64,000 bases of DNA from Pedobacter sp. B4-66 (GCF_018492665.1 NZ_JAFVME010000010.1:62001-126000); one strand, 5' to 3'; positions 42,510 through 51,569 are shown, counted from the stretch's first letter. Numbers and translations are program-made. The notes: generated by a model not told the origin, from the letters alone.

Positions 42510-43738
42510 TCAATAAGATTTAAAGAAAAATTCTGGTAACGTAACAACATTAAACTTGCATTAATATACCCTAACTTTTCATCATGATAAAATGAAAAAT
42601 CATTGTGAAGTCCCTTATATTTCTCTTCTGTGATGTGTTTTAGATAATCTTTTCCATGCTTGGAAATGAGGTTACCAAAATAGAAGCCTATATCGAATCC
42701 TTTAAAAGAATACTCGCCCGGTTCAAAATTAAATGCCGATCTGTACTTCTTAATAAACGAAATCACAACACTACTCTTGTAATCTACCTTATAGGAGGAT
42801 GTTACAGCAGTATTTAGCAACTGAAGCTTATCTGTATTGTAGTTCTGTTTTATCCAGTCCGGATGGCCATACAGGTCGACATCAAGCCCTGAGTTTTTCA
42901 GTTTCACCAACTTATCTAATGTTGGAATTACAAACTTTCTATCTGGAGAAGCTACAATGATGATGTATTTTTTGTTCTTAATCAGGTTAAGCTCCATAGT
43001 AAAAACTGATGCATATTCCTGAAATGTAAACTTCTTTTTATTGCCTTCAAAATAAGCTTTTAAAGGAGCTGAGAGCACTAAACTACCTGGATCTTTTGGA
43101 TTAATTAACACTAAGACTGAATTTTCAGGATTGTAATGCTTAGTAATATAAGCGCCTAATTTTTCTGCATGAAGGTCAATATTATTTACAATTGAAATAA
43201 GATTTGGATTGTTAAATTCCTCTGGATGCGTAGCTGCGAGTGGATTAACAACAGGAATCCCCTTAGCTATTGAATAGTCTTTAATATATTTTAAACCATC
43301 AGGGTAAACAGGCCCAACAATTAAATTACTAGCATTTAATGCATCGTTTTTAATCAAGCCCTCTACTTGAGAATTGTTATCACGAGTATCGTAAACATTC
43401 AATTTAAAGTTCAGACCTTGTGCTGCTGCAGAATCTACACCAAGCTTAAAGCCCTGGTAAAAATCTATAGCCATAGCCGATTTCTCAACTTCTGCTTTGG
43501 TAGCAGTCTTAAGTCGTATCTCATTTAATTTAAATGGGATGAGTAGAGAAATGTTAGCCTGCGTAAATTTAACCGCAGGCTTTTCTTTTTTCTCTTCTAC
43601 CTTTTTAGGAACATCGGGTGCTTTAGTATTGTTCTTTTGGATTTTAGGTGAACATGCAGCTAAAAAAAGTCCAACAAAAGCGATTAGCCAATATTTACTC
43701 CCACTCAATTGTAGCGGGTGGTTTTGAGCTGATATCAT
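42506..43738 (-). CDS. LpoA/ABC-substrate-binding-like lipoprotein (type 1 periplasmic-binding fold)
   Basis: A 410-residue lipoprotein with lipobox LAAC at Cys29 and a Lys/Glu-rich linker. A periplasmic-binding type 1 domain follows: NISLLIPFKLNEIR, AMAIDFYQGFKLGVDSAAAQG, LIVGPVYPDGLKYIKDYSIAKG, IPVVNPLAATHPEEF, DLYGHPDWIKQNY and FSFKGFDIGFYFGNLI-like segments. It may be a branched-chain-type binding protein or an LpoA-like activator of a wall synthase. The ATG used lies 44 bp inside the guaA 3' end; a TTG at 43708 would shorten the overlap to 14 bp and give a more usual signal length. Confidence 0.8.
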   Translation of the reverse strand: MISAQNHPLQLSGSKYWLIAFVGLFLAACSPKIQKNNTKAPDVPKKVEEKKEKPAVKFTQANISLLIPFKLNEIRLKTATKAEVEKSAMAIDFYQGFKLGVDSAAAQGLNFKLNVYDTRDNNSQVEGLIKNDALNASNLIVGPVYPDGLKYIKDYSIAKGIPVVNPLAATHPEEFNNPNLISIVNNIDLHAEKLGAYITKHYNPENSVLVLINPKDPGSLVLSAPLKAYFEGNKKKFTFQEYASVFTMELNLIKNKKYIIIVASPDRKFVIPTLDKLVKLKNSGLDVDLYGHPDWIKQNYNTDKLQLLNTAVTSSYKVDYKSSVVISFIKKYRSAFNFEPGEYSFKGFDIGFYFGNLISKHGKDYLKHITEEKYKGLHNDFSFYHDEKLGYINASLMLLRYQNFSLNLIE

Positions 43739-45230
43739 ATACGACGCGGTTAATTCCTTTTACCTTGTTAATTATTTCGTTAGAAATTTTTGCGAGTACG
43801 TTATATGGCAAGTGGCACCAATCAGCTGTCATACCGTCAACTGATTCAACTGCGCGAAGGCAAATTACGTTTTCGTAAGTACGCTCATCACCCATTACAC
43901 CAACAGATTGAACCGGAAGGAAGATCGCTCCTGCCTGCCAAACTTTGTCGTAAAGACCAGCTTCTTTTAAGTTGTCAATATAAATAGCATCTGCTTCTTG
44001 TAAAATAGCTACCTTTTCAGCAGTTACTTCACCAAGAATTCTGATAGCCAATCCTGGACCAGGGAAAGGGTGACGGCCAATAATAAAGTCTTCAAGACCT
44101 AATGATCTACCCACTCTTCTTACCTCATCCTTAAACAATGTATTTAGAGGTTCTACAACCTTTAATTTCATAAAATCAGGTAATCCACCAACATTGTGGT
44201 GAGATTTGATAGTTGCTGATGGTCCTTTAACAGACACTGATTCAATAACATCCGGATAAATGGTTCCTTGTGCTAACCATTTCACATCCTGAACTTCGTG
44301 TGCCTCATCATCAAACACTTCGATGAAAACGCGACCGATTGCTTTACGTTTTAATTCAGGATCTTTAACTTTTGCAAGCTGGCTTAAGAAACGTTCTTTA
44401 GCATCAACACCTTTTATGTTTAAACCAAGGTGTTTGTATTGTTCTAAAACTGCTTCGTACTCACCTTTACGCAATAAACCATTGTCTACAAAAATACAGT
44501 GTAGATTTTTGCCAATTGCTTTATGTAATAAGATAGCAGCAACGCTTGAATCAACACCGCCTGAAAGGGCAAGAACAACTTTATCATCACCTAGTTTAGC
44601 TTGAAGCTCAGCAATGGTAGTTTCAACAAATGCATTTGGAGTCCACTCTTGTTTACATCCACAGATGTCTACAAGGAAGTTTTCTAACAGTTGTTTACCA
44701 TCAGTACTATGCGTTACTTCCGGGTGAAACTGAATTGCATAAGTTTCTGAATCCTTAACCTGATAAGCCGCAACTTTTACACTATCAGTGCTAGCTATTA
44801 ATTCTGCATTTGCAGGCATTGCAGTAATGGTATCACCGTGTGACATCCAAACTTGTGACCCAGTACTTATGTTTTTAAATAACTTATTGTTTTCTGCTAC
44901 GAAGTTTAAATTAGCTCTTCCATACTCACGTGTTGAAGAAGCTTTAACCTCTCCTCCTGAATATTGAGCAATATACTGAGCACCATAACAAACTGCTAAA
45001 ACAGGATAGTTTTTATGGAACTTTGCAAGATCTATCTGAGGTGCATCTTCCTGACGAACTGAGTATGGACTACCTGAAAATATGATGCCTTTAACGTCAG
45101 TTGAGATTTCAGGAATATTATTGAAGGGATGAATTTCGCAATAAACATTTAACTCGCGTACCCTACGGGCAATTAATTGTGTGTATTGAGAACCAAAATC
45201 GAGAATTATGATTTTTTCTAGCATGGCCAA
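43695..45230 (-). CDS. guaA: GMP synthase (glutamine-hydrolysing)
   Basis: A 511-residue enzyme making GMP from XMP, ATP and glutamine. The class I GATase domain (about 1-195) has IIILDFGSQYTQLIARRVREL, nucleophile Cys81 in VLAVCYGAQYIAQYSGG and YAIQFHPEVTHS. The ATP-pyrophosphatase domain (about 200-390) has LALSGGVDSSVAAILLHKAIG and the C-terminal dimerisation domain ends SSKPPATIEWE. Start at 45230 or the second Met at 45224; the latter gives the usual MLEKIIILDFG. It lies 2 bp after the dCMP deaminase stop, so they are co-transcribed. Confidence 0.97.
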   Translation of the reverse strand: MAMLEKIIILDFGSQYTQLIARRVRELNVYCEIHPFNNIPEISTDVKGIIFSGSPYSVRQEDAPQIDLAKFHKNYPVLAVCYGAQYIAQYSGGEVKASSTREYGRANLNFVAENNKLFKNISTGSQVWMSHGDTITAMPANAELIASTDSVKVAAYQVKDSETYAIQFHPEVTHSTDGKQLLENFLVDICGCKQEWTPNAFVETTIAELQAKLGDDKVVLALSGGVDSSVAAILLHKAIGKNLHCIFVDNGLLRKGEYEAVLEQYKHLGLNIKGVDAKERFLSQLAKVKDPELKRKAIGRVFIEVFDDEAHEVQDVKWLAQGTIYPDVIESVSVKGPSATIKSHHNVGGLPDFMKLKVVEPLNTLFKDEVRRVGRSLGLEDFIIGRHPFPGPGLAIRILGEVTAEKVAILQEADAIYIDNLKEAGLYDKVWQAGAIFLPVQSVGVMGDERTYENVICLRAVESVDGMTADWCHLPYNVLAKISNEIINKVKGINRVVYDISSKPPATIEWE

Positions 45231-45232
45231 AG

Positions 45233-45682
45233 TTAAGAATATTTAATTACCTCCACACCAAATCTTCGCAGAAAATCAACACCTTCATCGCTAGGCAGCC
45301 CCTTGTACTCCGCATAGGAATCTTTATAGTAAACTAATTTAATGCCAGACGATAAAATTAACCTCGCACAAGCGATGCACGGCGATAAAGTGGTATACAA
45401 AGTTGAGCCTGATATTTTTGAACCATTTTTTATGGCATACAAAATCGCATTCTCTTCTGCATGTAATGCCAATGAACAGCTACCACGAGAATCTCTATCA
45501 CATCCTGTTTCTGGCCATTCCTCATCACAGTTATGGGTACCGGCAGGCGGGCCATTATAACCTATAGAAATAATTCGGGTATCTTTTGTTAGTACAGCAC
45601 CAACATGAGCACGCACACAATGTGAGCGGGCCGCCAGGTCGGTAGCTAAATTCATAAATATATCTTTAAATCCTTTCTTCAT
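45233..45682 (-). CDS. dCMP deaminase (deoxycytidylate deaminase family)
   Basis: A 149-residue zinc deaminase. The zinc site reads LHAEENAILYAIKNG (His and catalytic Glu) and LSPCIACARLILSSGI (PCxxC); NCDEEWPETGCDRDSRGSC adds further Cys, and the substrate loop YNGPPAGTHNC is present. It converts dCMP to dUMP for thymidylate synthesis. It is the first gene of the dCMP deaminase-guaA-lipoprotein-methyltransferase run. Confidence 0.93.
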   Translation of the reverse strand: MKKGFKDIFMNLATDLAARSHCVRAHVGAVLTKDTRIISIGYNGPPAGTHNCDEEWPETGCDRDSRGSCSLALHAEENAILYAIKNGSKISGSTLYTTLSPCIACARLILSSGIKLVYYKDSYAEYKGLPSDEGVDFLRRFGVEVIKYS

Positions 45683-45713
45683 CTGATACGTTTTAAGTCA
45701 AAAAACAGGCTGG

Positions 45714-45721
45714 CAAATATA
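45714..45721 (-). promoter_or_regulatory. Candidate -7 promoter box of the dCMP deaminase/guaA operon
   Basis: On the minus strand the sequence reads TATATTTG, matching TAnnTTTG, 31 bases before the ATG at 45682. It begins right after the T-tract of the upstream terminator, so a fresh promoter is expected here. A -33 box is not evident. Confidence 0.45.
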
Positions 45722-45724
45722 GGG

Positions 45725-45766
45725 TAAAAAAAAACTTCCCTCCTTTATACAAAGAGGGAAGTTTTT
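45725..45766 (-). terminator. Intrinsic terminator of the sugar transporter gene
   Basis: Read on the minus strand, AAAACTTCCCTC and GAGGGAAGTTTT form a perfect 12-bp stem with an 11-base loop, followed by more T. It is 17 bp past the transporter stop at 45783. Confidence 0.9.
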
Positions 45767-45782
45767 ATGCAGAGAGATTATT

Positions 45783-47216
45783 TTAGTGACCTCCTGCTAT
45801 TTTTTGATCGAAATCAATTCCTTGCTTTCTAAGGATGCCACTTACTTTCCATGCATAAAATGCAAGGTAGGCGAAGCAAAGTACTCCTACTATATAACTG
45901 TATTGGATGCCTGTAAACTCAGAAACATATCCTTGTAACCAGCTAATAATTCCGCCCCCCATGATCATCATGATTAAGAAACTACTTCCCTGACTTGTAT
46001 TTTTTCCTAAACCACTAACTGCCAAAGTAAAGATACAAGGCCATAATGTACTGCAGAATAAACCTACACTTGTAAGTGCATAAACACTTACCATGCCTTT
46101 TGTAAACATACCTATCATGATTGCGACGATACCTATAATTGAAAATATCAACAACATCCTTGCAGGGTTTCCTTTACTAGCCATATCAGCAGCAATTAAT
46201 ACCAGAATAATTAATCCGTAAACATAGAAAGGAGCTAAATCATGGTGAAATATTGCATTAACACCTAAGAAGATTCCAAAAGCTAAATAAGGTGCAACAA
46301 ATCTTAATATTTTTTGTGTACTTACATTATCTGTAAAGGCCTCAACAGCACCTGTCCATCTACCAATCATCATACTTGCCCAATATAAAGATATATACGG
46401 TGCAATATCTTTAATTGAGAACCCAAGATCTTTCTCCATGTAAGCAGGCAAATTACTTGCTGTAGATACCTCAACACCAACATATACAAAAATGGCGATC
46501 ATGCCCAATACCAACTGAGGGTATTTTAAAGCAGAACCTTTATGGCTTGAATCTTCACCTGTAGATTCAACTAAAGTAGGTCTGTCCGGAAGAGAAGATA
46601 GCTTTAAAAATATAGCCACTGCAATAAATGCAACTCCTAAAATTAAGTAAGGCACTTTAACACTTTCGATACTGACATCTTCACTAGCAGTTGATAATGA
46701 ACCAAAAATGGCAAAACTAACAATTAGAGGGCCTATTGTAGTACCAAAATTATTAATACCACCGGCTAAAGTTAAACGTTGCGAACCTGTTTTAATTGGG
46801 CCTAAAGCAATAGCTAATGGATTTGCAACTGTTTGCTGCAATGAAAACCCTAATGCTACAATGAATAACCCAGACAACATTAAGGGAAACGAGCCCATGT
46901 TTGCAGCCGGATAGAACAACAATGTTCCAACAGCAGAAATAACTAAACCTAATGCTAACGAATTTTTGTAGCCTAGTTTATTTACAAGATCCTGTTTCAT
47001 TAGAACTGAAATTCCATTATAAATTAATGCTCCAACTGTATAAGCAATATAAAATGCAAGTGATACCCACTGGCTCTGGCTTTGAGTTAAGTCAAATGCT
47101 TTTTTAAATACCGGTATTAATATATCATTACTGGCAGCAACAAAGCCCCAAAAAAAGAATACGGTAACTAAGGGAATGAACTGTCCCCACTTGGTTTGAG
47201 AATTTTCTGAACTCAT
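45783..47216 (-). CDS. MFS sugar transporter of the FucP/glucose-galactose family
   Basis: A 477-residue, 12-helix transporter. FIPLVTVFFFWGFVAASNDILIP (split) and FYIAYTVGALIYNGISVLM at the N-terminus, LGFSLQQTVANPLAIALG and LAGGINNFGTTIGPL are hallmarks of the FHS (fucose/hexose:H+ symporter) family. The insertion of about 30 residues between the halves carries SSLPDRPTLVESTGEDSSHKG. The substrate sugar is not determinable. It is monocistronic with a clear terminator and a candidate operator upstream. Confidence 0.92.
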   Translation of the reverse strand: MSSENSQTKWGQFIPLVTVFFFWGFVAASNDILIPVFKKAFDLTQSQSQWVSLAFYIAYTVGALIYNGISVLMKQDLVNKLGYKNSLALGLVISAVGTLLFYPAANMGSFPLMLSGLFIVALGFSLQQTVANPLAIALGPIKTGSQRLTLAGGINNFGTTIGPLIVSFAIFGSLSTASEDVSIESVKVPYLILGVAFIAVAIFLKLSSLPDRPTLVESTGEDSSHKGSALKYPQLVLGMIAIFVYVGVEVSTASNLPAYMEKDLGFSIKDIAPYISLYWASMMIGRWTGAVEAFTDNVSTQKILRFVAPYLAFGIFLGVNAIFHHDLAPFYVYGLIILVLIAADMASKGNPARMLLIFSIIGIVAIMIGMFTKGMVSVYALTSVGLFCSTLWPCIFTLAVSGLGKNTSQGSSFLIMMIMGGGIISWLQGYVSEFTGIQYSYIVGVLCFAYLAFYAWKVSGILRKQGIDFDQKIAGGH

Positions 47217-47272
47217 TTTTAAACTTGGTTTTTTAGAATGCTAAACATAAATAAAAAAAACTATAAGCTAAA

Positions 47273-47287
47273 GTGTAATGTTTACAC
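47273..47287. promoter_or_regulatory. Candidate operator between the sugar transporter and LysE genes
   Basis: GTGTAA-TGT-TTACAC is a perfect inverted repeat with 6-bp arms and a 3-bp centre, about 57 bp upstream of the transporter start and about 98 bp upstream of the divergent LysE gene. It suits a sugar-responsive LacI- or GntR-type dimer, though no such regulator is encoded nearby. Confidence 0.45.
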
Positions 47288-47384
47288 ATTAGAGGGACTT
47301 ACCTAGACGCATGAAAACTAGTAAAAAAATAAGACCACTTTATGTTTAAAATCGCATATTAGCGCATTATATATGTTAAACTGA

Positions 47385-48011
47385 ATGTTTGAAGCAATAT
47401 TACAAGGGATTGGTGCGGGGATTTTATTTTCGTTTTTAACAGGTCCCGTATTTTTTTCAATGATAAAAACCAGCATAGAAAAGGGCTTCAAAGCTGGGTT
47501 CTCTTTAGCTATTGGAGTAATTTTCAGTGATATAATATTTATCTCGCTTACTATTTTCAGCTCCCAATTTGTAGATTATAATTCTGAATACAATCAATAT
47601 ATTGGCATTATTGGCGGGTTGTTTCTTTTCGGAATTGGACTGTACTATCTTTTCCATAAAGTGAAAGTAAGCTATGATATTTCCGAAACAGTAAAAATTA
47701 AAAAAAGGGGCTACATCTTAAAAGGTTTTTTAATGTGCCTTTTATCTCCTTCTACTCTGATGTTTTGGATTATGGTTGGAGGTATTATTTCAGTACAACT
47801 ACATTACGACATGGCCGAAAAGGTTGTGTTTTTTGTAATTGCTATGGCTACACAGCTATCAGTTGATTGTGTTAAAACTTATTATGCTGCCAAATTAAGG
47901 TATCGCATTAAAGAGAAAAGCATTCAGAACCTAAACAAAATAGCAGGGGCTGTGATTTTAATCTTTGCAATCAGATTATTCATTCAGGTAATTATAAAAT
48001 ATCACATGTAA
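47385..48011 (+). CDS. LysE-family translocator (amino acid exporter)
   Basis: A 208-residue, six-helix protein. The N-terminus FEAILQGIGAGILFSFLTGPVFFSMI followed by SIEKGFKAGFSLAIGVIFSDIIFI (split) has the conserved GP and Gly-x-x-x-Gly layout of LysE/RhtB exporters, and LSPSTLMFWIMVGG matches the second conserved loop. The substrate is unknown. Start chosen at the first ATG since it precedes helix 1 by four residues. Confidence 0.88.
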   Translation: MFEAILQGIGAGILFSFLTGPVFFSMIKTSIEKGFKAGFSLAIGVIFSDIIFISLTIFSSQFVDYNSEYNQYIGIIGGLFLFGIGLYYLFHKVKVSYDISETVKIKKRGYILKGFLMCLLSPSTLMFWIMVGGIISVQLHYDMAEKVVFFVIAMATQLSVDCVKTYYAAKLRYRIKEKSIQNLNKIAGAVILIFAIRLFIQVIIKYHM

Positions 48012-48023
48012 ATAGGGCTAATA

Positions 48024-48062
48024 AAAAAATCCCGTTGCATTTGTAAATGCAACGGGATTTTT
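48024..48062. terminator. Bidirectional intrinsic terminator
   Basis: AAATCCCGTTGCATTT and the complementary AATGCAACGGGATTT form a stem of about 15 bp with a three-base loop, with A-tract before and T-tract after. It serves both the LysE gene (plus) and the PurF-like gene (minus). Confidence 0.9.
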
Positions 48063-48082
48063 AATATTTGCTAATTAAGCTA

Positions 48083-49984
48083 TTAATAAGCTCTTTGATT
48101 GTTTCCTTCTTTCCAATTTACAAAAGCTTTGTTGACAACCCTATTTCCACCCGGAGTTGGGTAGTTACCTGAGAAATACCAATCTCCTGTATGATTTGGA
48201 CAAGCCACATGCAAATTATCTAAAGTCTGATAAATTACCTCTACTTCTGCATTGATATTTTCCGGAGTAATAATTTTGGTGATTTGTGCCGAGATTTCTT
48301 CTTGTGTAAATGGCCTATAAATGTCTTTTACATGATTTACAATCTGTTCTTTAGGAAGTAACAATGAAGCTTTACACTTCTGATATACTTCTTCTATAAT
48401 ATGCTCCATGCCACGAGCTTTCAACAGTTGAATTGCAGCTTCAAAAGCGACAAACTGTCCCATCTTAGACATATCTATGCCATAACAATCAGGATAACGT
48501 ATCTGAGGTGCTGATGAAACGATAATAATCTTTTTGGGATGTAGTCTGTCGATGATTTTGATGATACTCTGTTTAAGAGTTGTACCTCTAACAATTGAAT
48601 CATCAACTGCCACTAAAGTATCTGTATCATTTTTTATTACTCCATAAGTTGTATCGTAAACATGGGCTACCATATCTCCTCTATCCGCATCCTGAGTAAT
48701 AAATGTTCTCAACTTAACATCTTTAATCGCTAATTTCTCAACTCTTGGAGTCATGGATAATAACTCATCCAATTGCTCATCGTTCAAGGTATCTTTACGG
48801 TGTAATAAGGTGTCTTTTTGTACAGTTCTGATATAACTATGCAACCCTTCTACCATTCCATAAAATGAAACTTCAGCTGTGTTAGGTATAAAAGAGAATA
48901 CGGTATTTTTTAAATCAGAATTTACGGCATTAAGTATTTGCTTACAAAGCAATGCACCTAAATGCTTTCTTTCTCTATAGATTTCTGCATCACTGCCTCT
49001 TGAGAAATAGATACGTTCAAAAGAGCAAGCTCTTTTTTCTTCCGGCTCTCTAAAGATCTCTTGAGTTACCCTTCCATTCTTCTTAACAATAAGTGCATGA
49101 CCTGGCTCAATTTCTTTAACATCTTTAAATGGAATATTAAATGCAGTTTGAATTGCCGGGCGCTCAGAAGCAGCTACGACAATTTCATCATCCTGATAAT
49201 AATAAGCAGGACGTATGCCTGAAGGGTCACGAAGAATAAATGCATCTCCATTCCCTACAATACCAGAGATTGCATAACCACCATCCCAGTTTTTTGCTGA
49301 GCGTTTTAAGATTTTAGCGATATCTAAATTCTCAGAGATTTTATGAGTGATCTGAACATTATCAAGCCCTTCTTTTTTGTATTCATCAAAAAGCTCTTGA
49401 TTTTCATCATCAAGAAAGTGACCTATTTTCTCTAAAACAGTAACGGTATCAGCTTGTTCTTTTGGATGCTGACCAAGCTCATAAAGCTGCTCTAGTAACT
49501 CGTCAACATTAGTCATGTTAAAGTTACCGGCAATAACAAGATTACGAGTCATCCAGTTGTTCTGACGTAAAAATGGATGGCAGTTTTCTATACTGTTTTT
49601 GCCATGTGTTCCATAGCGTAAATGGCCAAGTAGAACTTCACCAATAAAACTCACATTAGATTTTAACCACTCCGCATCCTGCATCAATTCGGGAGTTTCG
49701 TTTTGAATATCAACAAATTTATTCTGAACGTAACCAAAGATATCCGCAACAGCATTTTGTGCCATCGAACGGTATCTGCTAATGTAGCGATGACCTGGTT
49801 TTACATCTAGTTTAATTGTTGCGATCCCTGCCCCATCCTGCCCACGGTTGTGCTGCTTTTCCATTAACAGATAAAGCTTGTTAAGTCCGTAAAGTGCAGT
49901 CCCGTATTTTTCCTGGTAGTATGAGAGAGGTTTTAAAAGGCGAATAAAGGCTATTCCGCATTCATGTTTTATCGAGTCACTCAT
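48083..49984 (-). CDS. Amidophosphoribosyltransferase-family enzyme (PurF-like, long form)
   Basis: A 633-residue protein. The class II glutamine amidotransferase domain begins after an eight-residue leader: MSDSIKHE then Cys9 (CGIAFIRL), the N-terminal nucleophile once the leader is cleaved; NRGQDGAGIAT and GHLRYGTHG follow. The PRTase domain has the PRPP loop LVAVDDSIVRGTTLKQSI and a SSAPQIRYPDCYGIDM segment. It is over 100 residues longer than E. coli PurF, with extra sequence in both halves, as in a second PurF-type protein I recall in Bacteroidota. Ordinary PRPP amination is likely; a paralogue with another role is possible. Confidence 0.88.
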   Translation of the reverse strand: MSDSIKHECGIAFIRLLKPLSYYQEKYGTALYGLNKLYLLMEKQHNRGQDGAGIATIKLDVKPGHRYISRYRSMAQNAVADIFGYVQNKFVDIQNETPELMQDAEWLKSNVSFIGEVLLGHLRYGTHGKNSIENCHPFLRQNNWMTRNLVIAGNFNMTNVDELLEQLYELGQHPKEQADTVTVLEKIGHFLDDENQELFDEYKKEGLDNVQITHKISENLDIAKILKRSAKNWDGGYAISGIVGNGDAFILRDPSGIRPAYYYQDDEIVVAASERPAIQTAFNIPFKDVKEIEPGHALIVKKNGRVTQEIFREPEEKRACSFERIYFSRGSDAEIYRERKHLGALLCKQILNAVNSDLKNTVFSFIPNTAEVSFYGMVEGLHSYIRTVQKDTLLHRKDTLNDEQLDELLSMTPRVEKLAIKDVKLRTFITQDADRGDMVAHVYDTTYGVIKNDTDTLVAVDDSIVRGTTLKQSIIKIIDRLHPKKIIIVSSAPQIRYPDCYGIDMSKMGQFVAFEAAIQLLKARGMEHIIEEVYQKCKASLLLPKEQIVNHVKDIYRPFTQEEISAQITKIITPENINAEVEVIYQTLDNLHVACPNHTGDWYFSGNYPTPGGNRVVNKAFVNWKEGNNQRAY

Positions 49985-50002
49985 TTGTTGTTATTTGAGC
50001 GG

Positions 50003-50010
50003 CAAATTTA
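50003..50010 (-). promoter_or_regulatory. Candidate -7 promoter box of the PurF-like gene
   Basis: On the minus strand the sequence reads TAAATTTG, an exact TAnnTTTG match, 18 bases before the ATG at 49984. No TTTG lies at the expected -33 position. Confidence 0.4.
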
Positions 50011-50065
50011 CCGTTAATAATAATTAGAACCTAGAAAGAAATACAATCTTTAGGTCAGATTATAA

Positions 50066-50899
50066 TTATCGGGTTTTCAGGTTGATACGCTCAGAAACAA
50101 CATCTGTTCCAAAAAATATCGAGGCATGCGTATTAAACATTTCCGCATCTCCAGAGGTAAAAAATGATTTCTTACCCTCTACACCAACCTTTGAGGCTAT
50201 TTCAGGATGATTTTTCAAATATTGAACTAAACTATTCGCAACGATATCCCCTTGCCCCAATAGGCTTACATTTTCGGGTAGCATTTCTTTTATTTTAGGA
50301 ATAAGTAATGGATAATGGGTGCAGGCTAAGAGGATACAATCAATATTATTATCCTTATTAAGCAATTCATTAATGTATTTTTCTACAAAATAATCTGCTC
50401 CCGGATCCAGATGTTCATTGTTCTCTACCAAAGGCACCCACATCGGACAACTTTGCTGTGACACCTTTACTTCCGGAAAAAATTTATTGATTTCTATAAG
50501 ATAAGATTCCGAATTGATGGTGCCACGGGTCCCCATCACTCCAATCGTTTTTGACGAAGTGAATTCTCCAACCACTTCAGCGGTTGGCCTGATCACTCCA
50601 AGAACTCTATTATTAGGATACTTAACAGGAAGCACTTTCTGTTGTATTGAACGTAAGGCTTTTGCTGAGGCAGTATTGCAGGCTAGTATAACCAACTGGC
50701 ACCCCTGAGCAAATAACCATTCAACGCACTCTAAAGTGTATTGATATACGGTATCAAATGAATGGTCTCCATAAGGTGAACGCGCATTATCACCAAAATA
50801 GATATAGTTGTATTGCGGCAACTTTTCAGCTATTGATTTAAATACGGTTAAACCACCATAACCTGAATCGAAAACACCTATGGAATGCTTAATATTCAT
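50066..50899 (-). CDS. murI: Glutamate racemase
   Basis: Makes D-glutamate for peptidoglycan. The 277-residue form starts at the ATG at 50899 (MNIKHSIGVFDSGYGGLTVF). An in-frame ATG at 50929 would lie inside a terminator hairpin and add ten residues not typical of MurI, so I reject it. Both catalytic cysteines are present: LVILACNTASAKALR and CILLACTHYPLLIPKI; YFGDNARSPYG is also conserved. It lies directly downstream of the Skp/OmpH genes but beyond a strong terminator. Confidence 0.95.
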   Translation of the reverse strand: MNIKHSIGVFDSGYGGLTVFKSIAEKLPQYNYIYFGDNARSPYGDHSFDTVYQYTLECVEWLFAQGCQLVILACNTASAKALRSIQQKVLPVKYPNNRVLGVIRPTAEVVGEFTSSKTIGVMGTRGTINSESYLIEINKFFPEVKVSQQSCPMWVPLVENNEHLDPGADYFVEKYINELLNKDNNIDCILLACTHYPLLIPKIKEMLPENVSLLGQGDIVANSLVQYLKNHPEIASKVGVEGKKSFFTSGDAEMFNTHASIFFGTDVVSERINLKTR

Positions 50900-50902
50900 T
50901 GT

Positions 50903-50938
50903 AAAAAAAACGGGATTGAGTTTTATCACTCAATCCCG
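50903..50938 (-). terminator. Intrinsic terminator of the bamA-ompH operon, immediately before murI
   Basis: CGGGATTGAGT (50911-50921) and ACTCAATCCCG (50928-50938) form a perfect 11-bp stem with a six-base loop. On the minus strand it is followed by eight T. The T-tract ends only 3 bases before the murI ATG at 50899. Confidence 0.88.
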
Positions 50939-51005
50939 CAATTTAAATATTTTTTCCTCTACAAACTGTTTTCTTTCGAATGTTGTGACAGAGGTGTGAT
51001 TTTGA

Positions 51006-51569
51006 TTATTTCTTAGGTGCTGGCGCTGTTGCAGTAGCAGTAATACCTAATTTAGTTTTAACAAGTGGAGTGATATCTTCGCCACCATCCCAATAAACTA
51101 AAGATTGGTTTGCAGTATCAAATACATAAGCAAAACCTTTTTCTTTTGAAACAGCTTTAATAGCTGCATCAGCTTTAACTTGAATAGGGTTAAAAAGCTC
51201 TGCATTTTTAGCTTCTAATTCTTGTTGAGCTTTTGTTCTTGCATCAGTGATACGTTTTTCTAAATCTTGTAATTCAGCACCTACTGTTTGTAATTCTTTG
51301 TCAACGGTTTCTTTGTTAGCTTCACTTCTAGTTTTTTCTTTAGCCTGAGCAGCTTGAAGTTTAGTCTGATATTCAGAAATCATTTTCTCAATATCAGCCT
51401 GTTTAGTTTTTTGGTAGGCCTCTAAAGTAGTTCTGGCAGTTTTAACTTCCGGCATTGCTTCGATAATCGCAGCTGAATTTAAGTGTGCCAATTTTTGTTG
51501 TGCATTTGCGATGTTGACAGTGAACAATAAGCCAGCTGTTACAAAAAATGCGTTCATTAACTTTCTCAT
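51006..51569 (-). CDS. OmpH/Skp-family periplasmic chaperone, copy 2
   Basis: A 187-residue protein with a signal peptide (KLMNAFFVTAGLLFTVNIANAQ), then the Skp core: KLAHLNSAAIIEAMPEVK, a long coiled coil (about 45-125: LEAYQKTKQADIEKMISEYQ, AQQELEAKNAELFNPI) and the closing beta strands KGFAYVFDTANQSLVYWDGGEDITP. The tail is Ala/Thr/Pro/Lys-rich. Skp-type trimers carry unfolded outer membrane proteins to BamA, encoded just upstream. It lies 46 bp after the first copy. Confidence 0.92.
   Translation of the reverse strand: MRKLMNAFFVTAGLLFTVNIANAQQKLAHLNSAAIIEAMPEVKTARTTLEAYQKTKQADIEKMISEYQTKLQAAQAKEKTRSEANKETVDKELQTVGAELQDLEKRITDARTKAQQELEAKNAELFNPIQVKADAAIKAVSKEKGFAYVFDTANQSLVYWDGGEDITPLVKTKLGITATATAPAPKK

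Noticed and set aside
50900..50929. Upstream ATG of murI at 50929
   Set aside because: It lies within the terminator hairpin and adds residues that do not resemble a MurI N-terminus; the start at 50899 gives the normal protein.
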